From an uncultured Pelagibacteraceae bacterium (GTDB lineage Bacteria > Pseudomonadota > Alphaproteobacteria > Pelagibacterales > Pelagibacteraceae): DNA of 64,000 nt. The stretch spans positions 124,001 to 188,000 of the forward strand of contig CACLAY010000002.1 in NCBI GenBank assembly GCA_902604975.1. The letters are read 5' to 3'. The notes below the pieces were generated by a model, which saw only the letters and a program-made list of their open reading frames with translations, was not told where the DNA came from and made no database searches. Of this stretch, positions 10,282 through 19,270 are shown in pieces. Each line of letters starts with the position of its first letter. Position 1 is the stretch's first letter. A program made the position numbers and the translations under genes.

Positions 10282-11322
10282 TCAAAATATCTTGGAAAAA
10301 TTTTTTCTTTCTCTATTTTTCCATTCACCTTTATGATAGGCATCACTTGCTATTAAGGGTAGCACACTTGTTGCTTCTGCAAAAACCATTTGCTCCTTTG
10401 TAATATCTACTTTGCCCCATGAGCTTGCCTCTTTTAATGTTGAGCTACTGCAGGCTCCATCTCTGGAATCAGCGACTGTTATTTGAATAGCATATTTGTG
10501 CATATCTACATCTTTACCTAAAAGTTCAGCACATATAACAGTATCTTGAATAAAATTTTTTGGTACACCTCCTCCAATCATAAAAAGACCTGACCCTTTA
10601 GATTTGATTTTAATTTCAGTTAATTCTCTAAATTCTCGGATTGAGTCGATTGTGATGTGATTTTTTGGATTTCTTTCTTGATGCATTACAAGCCCAAATC
10701 CTGCGCTTGAATCAGTAAACGCTGGACAGAAAATTGGAACTTCGTTGTCATAGGCAACCTCTATCAATGAATCTTTCTTCTTTGCGTTTGTTTTAAGATA
10801 TTTACCAATCTCTTTTATAAATTCTCTTGATGTATAACTTTTAGGCTCTAATTGATCTGCAATTTCTCCAATAGTTTTATCGCACATTTGAAGCTCTTCT
10901 TCATCAATGTATGTATCATATATTCTATCAACGTAGTTATTTCTTAACTCTGTATCATCTTGATATTGGGATCCCTGATAATGTCTGAAACCAAGTGCTT
11001 CAAAGAAATCCATATCAATAATTGAAGCCCCAGTTGCTACTATTGCATCTACCATATTATATTTAACTAAATCTCTATAAATATGCATACATCCTGCAGC
11101 AGATGTTGATCCAGCGAGTGTTAAAAATATAGTACAATCTTTATCTTTTATCATCTCATTATAAATATTTGCAGCATTTGCAGTCTCTCTTGAGACGAAA
11201 GACATTTTTTCCATTGAAGAAACTATTTTTCTAGCATCGAAAGAAGTTATATCAATATGCTCTACTTCTTTACTAAGTAAATCACTTTTTCTATTATTTG
11301 ATTGGTTTTTATTATCTGACAT
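10282..11322 (-). CDS. Deoxyhypusine synthase-family protein (probable bacterial polyamine enzyme, e.g. homospermidine synthase)
   Basis: LTLAGSTSAAGCMHIYRDLV, DAIVATGASIIDMDFFEALG, GACSSSTLKEASSWGKVDI (DHS catalytic Lys region). Confidence 0.85.
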   Translation of the reverse strand: MSDNKNQSNNRKSDLLSKEVEHIDITSFDARKIVSSMEKMSFVSRETANAANIYNEMIKDKDCTIFLTLAGSTSAAGCMHIYRDLVKYNMVDAIVATGASIIDMDFFEALGFRHYQGSQYQDDTELRNNYVDRIYDTYIDEEELQMCDKTIGEIADQLEPKSYTSREFIKEIGKYLKTNAKKKDSLIEVAYDNEVPIFCPAFTDSSAGFGLVMHQERNPKNHITIDSIREFRELTEIKIKSKGSGLFMIGGGVPKNFIQDTVICAELLGKDVDMHKYAIQITVADSRDGACSSSTLKEASSWGKVDITKEQMVFAEATSVLPLIASDAYHKGEWKNRERKNFSKIF

Positions 11323-12500
11323 TAAGCAACAAGAAACTCTTTATTTGCTTCTTTGTCATACATCGTCATGATTGGATTATCTTCAACTTCGTAAATATCA
11401 TCTGAGTAAAATCCATTAAAATTAGTTCTAAAAGTTAATCCATACGCTCCAAGCTGTCCTAATTCTATATAGTCGTTTTCTTTGATGTTATTAGGTAAAA
11501 TAAAAGGACCTTTCATATAATCCATACTATCACAAGTTGGACCATAGAAATCAAATGATGTTAATTTCTTTGAGATTACTCTTCCATCTGTTATCATTTT
11601 TGATGGGTAAACTATGTTGGGAACACCTGCATCAAACAAAGTTCCATATGTCCCATCATTTATATAAAGCTTTTGTTTTTTTCTTAAATCAACTCTTACA
11701 ATTGTTGAGCCACTTTCAGCAACAATTGCTCTTCCAGGTTCACAAATAATTTCTGGAAGCTTATCTAATTTTAAATTATTTAAAGCTTTTTTAATTTCAT
11801 CAAAATAACTTTTTAAAGATTGAGGAATAAGATCAGGGTAAATAGTAGGAAAGCCACCACCAACATTTATTACATCGGGTATAATTTTAGTTTTTTTAAT
11901 TATATTATTGATTTCAAATATTCCTTTTGAATAAGATATTGGGTGCATACATTGTGAACCAACATGAAAACTAAGTCCAATTTTTTTAGAATATTGTTTT
12001 GTTAATCTAAGTAATCCAGCTGCTTCAGTATTAATGGCTCCAAATTTTTTTGATAAATCAATTTCCGCATGTTCATTAGATACAGAAACTCTAATAAATA
12101 ATTCTAAGTCTTTAGCGTAATTTGTATTTTCTAAAATTTTTATTAATTCATCTTTAGTATCTAAAGAAAAGGTCTTAACATTATATTTAAAATATGCCTC
12201 TTGAATGCTTTCTCTACTTTTGACTGTATGCATATAAGAACAATTCGCATCTGGACTTATTTTTCTTATAGCCTCTATTTCTCTGATAGATGCTACGTCA
12301 AAATGGTTAATGCCACTCTCAACAATAGTTTTAAGAACTAATGGATGTGGGTTGGTTTTTAAAGCATAAAGTATTTTTCCAGGGAAATTTTTTTGGAAGT
12401 ATTTAGAAGCCAATTTGATTGACTCTTTTCTAATACAATAAACAGGTCCTGTCGGTCTCAGTTGATTAACTAATTCCTCAACTGACTTAAATTTTTGCAT
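11322..12500 (-). CDS. Ornithine decarboxylase (fold-III PLP decarboxylase)
   Basis: ILYALKTNPHPLVLK PLP-lysine motif, GGGFPTIYP, CEPGRAIVAESG, YGPTCDSMDYM. Confidence 0.88.
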   Translation of the reverse strand: MQKFKSVEELVNQLRPTGPVYCIRKESIKLASKYFQKNFPGKILYALKTNPHPLVLKTIVESGINHFDVASIREIEAIRKISPDANCSYMHTVKSRESIQEAYFKYNVKTFSLDTKDELIKILENTNYAKDLELFIRVSVSNEHAEIDLSKKFGAINTEAAGLLRLTKQYSKKIGLSFHVGSQCMHPISYSKGIFEINNIIKKTKIIPDVINVGGGFPTIYPDLIPQSLKSYFDEIKKALNNLKLDKLPEIICEPGRAIVAESGSTIVRVDLRKKQKLYINDGTYGTLFDAGVPNIVYPSKMITDGRVISKKLTSFDFYGPTCDSMDYMKGPFILPNNIKENDYIELGQLGAYGLTFRTNFNGFYSDDIYEVEDNPIMTMYDKEANKEFLVA

Positions 12501-12501
12501 A

Positions 12502-12577
12502 TCTGCACCTCTAAAAAAAAATTTACAAAAAAAACCTGCATATCAAGTATGCAAATTTCATAAATGCAGCATTTATG
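12502..12577 (-). promoter_or_regulatory. Candidate structured leader/attenuator of the polyamine operon
   Basis: On - strand: CATAAATGC-T-GCATTTATG, then TGCATA-CTTGA-TATGCA followed by GG and eight T; CTGCAT in the first element can alternatively pair with ATGCAG of the second. Confidence 0.4.
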
Positions 12578-12645
12578 GGAAATAATTAATAATGTAAAGT
12601 AAATAATGCTATTGAAATATTAAAATTTACTTCCATATAAGGGCT

Positions 12646-13209
12646 ATGATTAACCAACCAATACTTCAGAAATTAAGTGATTTTGAGGATAAATCGCTTT
12701 TGATCGTAGACGATGACAATCCATTTAGACAAAGATTGGCTAGAGCTATGGAAAAAAAAGGTTTTACAGTTACACAAGCTGAGAGTGTAAAAATTGGTAT
12801 TGAGACCGTAAAATCACAAAGTCCAGCATTTGCTGTTGTTGATCTAAGGTTAAATGATGGAAATGGATTAGAGGTAGTAAAAGAAATTCAAAAGGGAAAT
12901 CTTAAAAGCAGAATCATAATGTTAACTGGGTATGGTAATATTCCAACAGCAGTTGCTGCAATTAAAGAGGGAGCAATTGATTATATTGCTAAACCAGCAG
13001 ATGCAGATGATGTCGAAAAAGCTCTTTTAGCTGATCCAAATCAAAAACCTGCTCCTCCTGAAAACCCAATGTCTGCAGATAGAGTAAAATGGGAGCACAT
13101 ACATAGAGTTTTTGAATTATGTAACAGAAATGTCTCTGAGACTGCAAGAAGACTAAAAATGCATAGAAGAACTCTTCAGAGGATATTATCTAAAAGGTCT
13201 CCTAGATAA
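12646..13209 (+). CDS. regA: Response regulator of the RegA/PrrA/ActR family
   Basis: LLIVDDDNPFRQRLARAMEKKGF receiver; AVVDLRLNDGNGLEV; C-terminal Fis-type HTH NVSETARRLKMHRRTLQRILSKRSPR. Confidence 0.92.
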   Translation: MINQPILQKLSDFEDKSLLIVDDDNPFRQRLARAMEKKGFTVTQAESVKIGIETVKSQSPAFAVVDLRLNDGNGLEVVKEIQKGNLKSRIIMLTGYGNIPTAVAAIKEGAIDYIAKPADADDVEKALLADPNQKPAPPENPMSADRVKWEHIHRVFELCNRNVSETARRLKMHRRTLQRILSKRSPR

Positions 13210-13210
13210 C

Positions 13211-14140
13211 CTAATTTTTTGTAAGTCTTAAAAAAACATCTTCAAGATCTCCATCATCAGTTGAAATATCTTGAATTTTTATATCTTGTTTTTTAATTTC
13301 TGAGATGATTGTATCAATGCTTAGCTTACTCTTCTCATACGATAAAACTAACTTCTTTCCATCGTTTGATATAACTTTTAACGACTCAAAAGTGTTATCC
13401 TTAATATTAGTTTTTTTATCTGTGATTACGTACACAATTTTTGTTTGAATTCTTTCCAAGAGATTTTTAGTAGTATCCAATGCAACTAATTTCCCTCCAC
13501 TTAGAATACCAATCCTATCACACATTTTTTCTGCTTCTTCAAGATAATGGGTTGTTAGTATTGTTGTTACTCCTTGTTTGTTCAAAGATTTCACATTTTC
13601 CCACAATGTATTTCTAAGCTCCACATCTACTCCAGCGGTAGGCTCATCTAAAATTATAATTGGAGGTTGATGCACCATCGCTTTTGCTACAAGCAATCTT
13701 CTCTTCATACCACCTGATAAAGCTCTAGCATAACTATCAGCTTGTTCCTCTAATGATACCAACTTCAATATAGTATCTGTAATTCTATCTTTTTCTCTAA
13801 TTCCATACAAACCTGCTTGAAGCTCTAAAAGTTTTCTGGGACTAAAAAATGGATCAAAGTTTACTTCTTGTGGAACAATCCCAATAGAGGCTTTAACTTG
13901 TCTAGGGTTTTTATCTAAGTTAAACCCCCAAACATTTACTTCACCACCAGTTTTTACAACTGATCCACCTAATATGTTTATAAATGTACTCTTTCCAGCT
14001 CCATTTGGTCCTAATAGACCAAAAATTTCACCTTCTTTCACTTCTAAGTTTAAATTATTAAGCGCATGCGTTTGTTTAGAACCATTTTTTGAATAAACTT
14101 TATTCAAGTTTTTAACAGTTAAGACGTTTTTTTTATTCAT
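13211..14140 (-). CDS. ABC-2 type transporter ATP-binding protein
   Basis: GLLGPNGAGKSTFINILGG Walker A, YARALSGGMKRRLLVAKAMVHQPPIIILDEPTAGVD. Confidence 0.88.
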   Translation of the reverse strand: MNKKNVLTVKNLNKVYSKNGSKQTHALNNLNLEVKEGEIFGLLGPNGAGKSTFINILGGSVVKTGGEVNVWGFNLDKNPRQVKASIGIVPQEVNFDPFFSPRKLLELQAGLYGIREKDRITDTILKLVSLEEQADSYARALSGGMKRRLLVAKAMVHQPPIIILDEPTAGVDVELRNTLWENVKSLNKQGVTTILTTHYLEEAEKMCDRIGILSGGKLVALDTTKNLLERIQTKIVYVITDKKTNIKDNTFESLKVISNDGKKLVLSYEKSKLSIDTIISEIKKQDIKIQDISTDDGDLEDVFLRLTKN

Positions 14141-14190
14141 ATGAGGGCATACATTTATTACATTTATAAAAATTAAGATATCATTACATT

Positions 14191-16965
14191 ATGGAGAAAA
14201 TTAAAAAAAGTGACCATTTTTACTTAATAGATGGTTCGGGATACATTTTTAGAGCATATTATGCACTTCCTCCTTTAACTAGAAAAAGTGATGGATTACC
14301 AGTTGGTGCTGTCAGCGGTTTTTGCAACATGCTATTTAAATTATTAGAGGACTCTAAATCAGATGATAATTTAGAAAAACCAACACACTTTGCAGTCATA
14401 TTTGATTCAGCAAGAAAAAATTTTAGAAATGAAATATATTCGGAGTATAAAGGAAATAGATCTGATGCTCCTGACGATCTAATTCCTCAATTTGAATACA
14501 TCAGAAAATCTGTAAAAGCTTTTAATTTACCTTCAATTGAGTTAATCAATTATGAAGCAGATGATTTAATTGCAACATATGTAGAAAAAATTTTAGATTT
14601 AGGTGCAAAGGTAACAATTGTTTCTTCAGACAAAGATTTAATGCAGCTTTATAAAAAAGGGGTGAGAATTTATGATCCAATGAAGAACAAATTTATAAAT
14701 CAAGACGATGTTCAAAATAAATTTGGAGTTACTCCAGAAAAAGTAATAGATGTACAATCTTTAGCTGGTGATAGCACAGATAATGTGCCTGGTGTACCTG
14801 GTATAGGAGTTAAAACTGCCGCTGAATTGATAAACCAATATGGAACTTTAGAAAATTTATTAAAAAATGCATCAAAAATAAAACAAAATAAAAGAAGAGA
14901 AACTTTAATAAATAACAAGGACGATGCAATTATTAGCAAAAAATTAGTTACGTTAAAAAAAAATGTCCCTGTAAAAAATAAAATTGAAGAATTCATACTG
15001 AAAAGTGTTGATCAAGATAAGCTTTATTCTTTTCTAAGAGAAATGGAATTTAATAGGCTATTAAGTTCTGCTATCTCAAAGTATGGAGACACAAATAACC
15101 TTATAAATAAAGATATTGATAAAAATTCAGAAAAAACAACAGAAATTAAGAAAAAAAATTATCAATTAATTAAAAATGAAAGGGAGATTGAAGATTGGAT
15201 GAAACAATCTGAGGAAATAGGCGAATTTGCAATAGATACTGAAACAACTTCATTAGACCCTCATACAGCAAAATTAGTAGGTATTTCAATCTCTAACAGA
15301 ATTGGAAATGCATGTTACATTCCATTAAATCACGTTAGTGGAAACAATCTTGACGAAAAAAAAGTCTTAAGTATTTTAAAAAATTATTTAGAGGATGAGA
15401 GCATTAAAAAAGTAGGACAAAATATTAAGTTTGATTTTATTGTCTTTTATCACCGTGGAATCACTTTGAATTCCATGGAAGATACTATGCTTATGTCTTA
15501 CACACTAGATGCTGGTAAAAATAGGCATAATATGGATACACTTTCAGAGATCCATCTAGGTCACAAAACTATAAAATTTAAAGATCTAGTAGGCACCGGA
15601 AAAAAACAACTAAATTTTTCTGAAGTTAACATATCTGAAGCTAAAGATTATGCGGCTGAAGATGCAGATATCACATTTAGATTGTACAAAATTTTTTTAA
15701 AATCATTAAAAGCAGAAAAATTATTGAATATTTATGAGTTATTTGAAAAACCATTAATTAAAATACTAGCAGAAATGGAGATAAAAGGTATTAAACTTGA
15801 CAAATCCTCACTTAACAAACTGTCCTCAAAATTTTCAACTAAAATCGAAAAATTAGAAAAATCTATTTTTAAGATTTCAAAGAAAACATTTAACATTGGA
15901 TCAACGAAGCAACTTGGTGAAATAATGTATAACGATTTAAAAATATCAGCTTTAAAAAAAACAAAAAAAGGAAGTTTTGCCACTAGTGCTTCAGTTTTAG
16001 AGGACCTAGCTTTTAAAGGTTATGAATTTCCAAAACTCATCTTGGAATGGAGGCAAATTAGTAAACTTAAAAATACCTACTCAGATGCATTGCCAGAACA
16101 TATAAATCAAAATACTAAAAGAGTTCATACATCTTTTCTGTTAGCGGCTACTACAACAGGTAGACTTGCATCTAGTGATCCAAATTTACAAAACATTCCA
16201 ATAAAATCAGATGATGGTAAGGATATAAGAAAAGCCTTTGTTTCTGAAAAAAATAATAAATTAATTTCAGCAGACTACAATCAAGTTGAAATGAGAATTT
16301 TGGCAGATCTAGCAGATGTAAAACAGTTGAAAAAGGCGTTTTTAAATAATGAGGATATTCATACTTTGACAGCTAGCCAGGTTTTTGGAAAAGAAATTAA
16401 TAAAATTGATTCAGAAACAAGAAGAAAAGCAAAAGCAATCAACTTTGGGATTATTTATGGCATATCACAATATGGTTTAGCTAAACAAATCAATGTTTCA
16501 AACAATGAAGCAGAAGAATTTTTAAATTCTTATTTTAAAAAATTTCCAGAAATTAAAGATTATATGAAAACAACTGTAAATTTTTGTAGAAAAAGTGGCT
16601 ATGTAAGTAATATATTTGGAAGAAAAACACATCTCACTGGAATTAACGATAAAAATTTCAATGTAAGAAATTTTCAGGAGAGGGCAGCGATAAATGCTCC
16701 AATACAAGGGTCAGCATCAGAGATAATGAGATTAGCAATGATCAGAATAAATAAAGAAATCTCAAATAATAAAAATAATAGTCTTAAAATGTTGTTACAA
16801 ATACACGATGAGTTAATTTTCGAAGAAAGCTCAAAAGAAACAAAAAAAAGTATAAAATTAATTAAGGATTTGATGTTGAGTGTTAAAGATAGTGAACTTC
16901 ACTCATTTTCAATACCTCTTTTAGTCGATATGAATATTGGAGAAAATTGGGGCGAACTTCATTGA
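14191..16965 (+). CDS. polA: DNA polymerase I (5'-3' exo, 3'-5' exo and polymerase domains)
   Basis: N-term HFYLIDGSGYIFRAYYALPP; EFAIDTETTSLDP; TTGRLASSDPNLQNIP; SADYNQVEMRILA; LQIHDELIFE. Confidence 0.96.
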   Translation: MEKIKKSDHFYLIDGSGYIFRAYYALPPLTRKSDGLPVGAVSGFCNMLFKLLEDSKSDDNLEKPTHFAVIFDSARKNFRNEIYSEYKGNRSDAPDDLIPQFEYIRKSVKAFNLPSIELINYEADDLIATYVEKILDLGAKVTIVSSDKDLMQLYKKGVRIYDPMKNKFINQDDVQNKFGVTPEKVIDVQSLAGDSTDNVPGVPGIGVKTAAELINQYGTLENLLKNASKIKQNKRRETLINNKDDAIISKKLVTLKKNVPVKNKIEEFILKSVDQDKLYSFLREMEFNRLLSSAISKYGDTNNLINKDIDKNSEKTTEIKKKNYQLIKNEREIEDWMKQSEEIGEFAIDTETTSLDPHTAKLVGISISNRIGNACYIPLNHVSGNNLDEKKVLSILKNYLEDESIKKVGQNIKFDFIVFYHRGITLNSMEDTMLMSYTLDAGKNRHNMDTLSEIHLGHKTIKFKDLVGTGKKQLNFSEVNISEAKDYAAEDADITFRLYKIFLKSLKAEKLLNIYELFEKPLIKILAEMEIKGIKLDKSSLNKLSSKFSTKIEKLEKSIFKISKKTFNIGSTKQLGEIMYNDLKISALKKTKKGSFATSASVLEDLAFKGYEFPKLILEWRQISKLKNTYSDALPEHINQNTKRVHTSFLLAATTTGRLASSDPNLQNIPIKSDDGKDIRKAFVSEKNNKLISADYNQVEMRILADLADVKQLKKAFLNNEDIHTLTASQVFGKEINKIDSETRRKAKAINFGIIYGISQYGLAKQINVSNNEAEEFLNSYFKKFPEIKDYMKTTVNFCRKSGYVSNIFGRKTHLTGINDKNFNVRNFQERAAINAPIQGSASEIMRLAMIRINKEISNNKNNSLKMLLQIHDELIFEESSKETKKSIKLIKDLMLSVKDSELHSFSIPLLVDMNIGENWGELH

Positions 16966-17015
16966 AAACAAACAATTGCCCTAATCTGAACAATTTAGTA
17001 TTTTTATTCTAATTT

Positions 17016-17720
17016 ATGTCACAAACAATTGCCTTAGTAGATGATGATCGAAATTTATTAACATCTGTCCAGATGGCTTTAGAAAAGGAAGGTTTTAAAG
17101 TTCAAACTTATATTGATGGTGAAAATGCTCTTGTTGGATTATCAAGAACACCGCCAGATCTTGCTGTAATTGATATTAAAATGCCAAGAATGGATGGCGA
17201 AGAACTTCTAAGAAAACTTAGAAAAAAAACTTCTATGCCAGTTATTTTTTTGACTTCTAAAGATGAAGTAACTGATGAGGTTAGTGGTTTAAAACTCGGA
17301 GCAGATGATTTTGTTGGTAAAACTGGAGGATTTTCAACCAAAGTTTTAGTTGAAAGAATTAAAGTGCAATTAAGAAAAAAAGATAAGGACATCAATATAG
17401 AAGAAAATAAAAATGTAATTTCTCATGGTAAGTTAAAATTAGATCCTTCCCAACTCGAATGCGAGTGGGATGGTAAACAATTGCCTGATAAACTTACTAC
17501 AACAGAATTTAAAATTGTTGAGGAGCTAGCAAAAAGACCAGGAATGATTAAAGAGAGAGCCTTACTCATGGATGTAGCTTATCGAGAAGATACAGATATA
17601 GAAGATAGGACTATTGATAGCCATGTTAAAAGAATAAGAAAAAAATTTAAAAAGGTAGACAGTGATTTTTCAGCAATTGAAACAAGATATGGAAGTGGAT
17701 ATAGATGGAATGTTAAATAA
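17016..17720 (+). CDS. chvI: OmpR-family response regulator ChvI-like
   Basis: IALVDDDRNLLTSVQMALEKEGF; winged-helix C-term ERALLMDVAYREDTDIEDRTIDSHVKRIRKKF. Confidence 0.85.
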   Translation: MSQTIALVDDDRNLLTSVQMALEKEGFKVQTYIDGENALVGLSRTPPDLAVIDIKMPRMDGEELLRKLRKKTSMPVIFLTSKDEVTDEVSGLKLGADDFVGKTGGFSTKVLVERIKVQLRKKDKDINIEENKNVISHGKLKLDPSQLECEWDGKQLPDKLTTTEFKIVEELAKRPGMIKERALLMDVAYREDTDIEDRTIDSHVKRIRKKFKKVDSDFSAIETRYGSGYRWNVK

Positions 17721-17725
17721 TAATT

Positions 17726-19228
17726 ATGGGAAAAATACTAAAAAATCTCTCTATATTACAGAAATTTTTATTTATTAATCTAGTAGTCTTTATATTTATA
17801 ATAATAATCACATTCTTTTACTTAGGTGCTATTCAAAAAAATTTGATTAGTGAAAAACAAAATATTCATACGGATATAATTAATCAAACAATATTAAATC
17901 TTGAAAAATCAAATATAAAATTAAATGAATATGGAATAAGCGAATTTTTATTTTCCAAAAAATCCCGATTTCCTTATTTTGAAAAACTAGATAGAGTAAT
18001 ATTTTTTGACAATAAATTAAATTGGATTGGAGATACAAGATCTATTTCATCTTCATTATTACTAATTGAAGAATTATCTCAACAATCAAGTGAGAATAAT
18101 TTTAATAATCAAGAAAATAAAAATGAAACAATTTTCGATGAAGATCTTAATAAATATCATTTATCAGGATCTGAAAAATCTTTAACTAATTTAAAACAAA
18201 TCCAAGAACAGTTTTTTGTTTTTAGTATTAAGAGTATTAATTATTTGAATAATAATGGCTATATTCTTATATCTGAAAACGCTGATAACATAATTGCACA
18301 AATTGAAGAGAGAGAGAACTTTATTATTAGAACAGCTCTTGTGGTACTTTTAGTTATCATTATTTTCTCATATGTTTTAAATAGATATTTTTTAAAACCT
18401 ATTAAAAATTTAGTTACTTATACTAAAATCATAAAAGACAAAAGTAACGAAAAAACAGATATAGAAAGGGTTAAGACAAGAAATGATGAATTAGGAATAT
18501 TATCAAAATCACTTGATGAAATGACCAGCGAATTAAATAAAAGAATTACAACTGCTGAAAATTATTCAACAGACTTACTTCATGAAATTAGAAATCCCCT
18601 TGCTTCATTGAAAAGTGCATCTGAGATAATTTCAGAAACAGATGATAAAACTAAAAGAGAAAAACTAATTAATATCGTCTCTCATGATGTTGAAAGAATA
18701 GAAAGATTGATTACTGATTATTCTCAAATGCTGAAAGATGAGGCAGTAATTTCAACAGAAACAATGCAAAAAATTGATATAAAGGATATTGCAAAATCTG
18801 TAGTTGATGATTTTAACAATATTTATAATTCAAAAAGAAAAATACAAATACGATTAAAGTCTAATGGATCTGAAAATTATTTTATACTTGGTATCAACAA
18901 TAGGATAGAGCAAATTATTGCAAATTTACTTGAAAATTCAATTTCTTTTAGCGACGAGAATCAAGAAATTATAGTAGAGGTCAGCAAAGACAAAGATGGC
19001 AAGCCAAGACTTGTCGTAATTGACGAGGGGACTGGTTTTAGTGAGAAGGACACTACTAAAATTTTCAATAGATTTTACAGCAATAGACCTCAAAATTTTG
19101 GAGAACACTCTGGCTTAGGCTTAAATATAGTGAAAAACTTAGTCGAATTGCATAATGGACAAATTAAAGCTGAAAATAATAAAGATAAGGGTGCAAAAGT
19201 TGAAATTATTTTCCCGGCGACCCAATGA
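17726..19228 (+). CDS. chvG: Sensor histidine kinase ChvG-like
   Basis: Two TM segments, HAMP, DLLHEIRNPLASLKSA H-box, HATPase GLGLNIVKNLVELHNG; follows chvI. Confidence 0.85.
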   Translation: MGKILKNLSILQKFLFINLVVFIFIIIITFFYLGAIQKNLISEKQNIHTDIINQTILNLEKSNIKLNEYGISEFLFSKKSRFPYFEKLDRVIFFDNKLNWIGDTRSISSSLLLIEELSQQSSENNFNNQENKNETIFDEDLNKYHLSGSEKSLTNLKQIQEQFFVFSIKSINYLNNNGYILISENADNIIAQIEERENFIIRTALVVLLVIIIFSYVLNRYFLKPIKNLVTYTKIIKDKSNEKTDIERVKTRNDELGILSKSLDEMTSELNKRITTAENYSTDLLHEIRNPLASLKSASEIISETDDKTKREKLINIVSHDVERIERLITDYSQMLKDEAVISTETMQKIDIKDIAKSVVDDFNNIYNSKRKIQIRLKSNGSENYFILGINNRIEQIIANLLENSISFSDENQEIIVEVSKDKDGKPRLVVIDEGTGFSEKDTTKIFNRFYSNRPQNFGEHSGLGLNIVKNLVELHNGQIKAENNKDKGAKVEIIFPATQ

Positions 19229-19270
19229 AAAGTTGATTAATATAAATAAAGTTGTTACAAGCCCTACCTT

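Noticed and set aside
19229-19270. Possible SAM/SAH riboswitch before ahcY
   Set aside because: Only 42 nt and no convincing stem or pseudoknot; too short for known SAH/SAM aptamers
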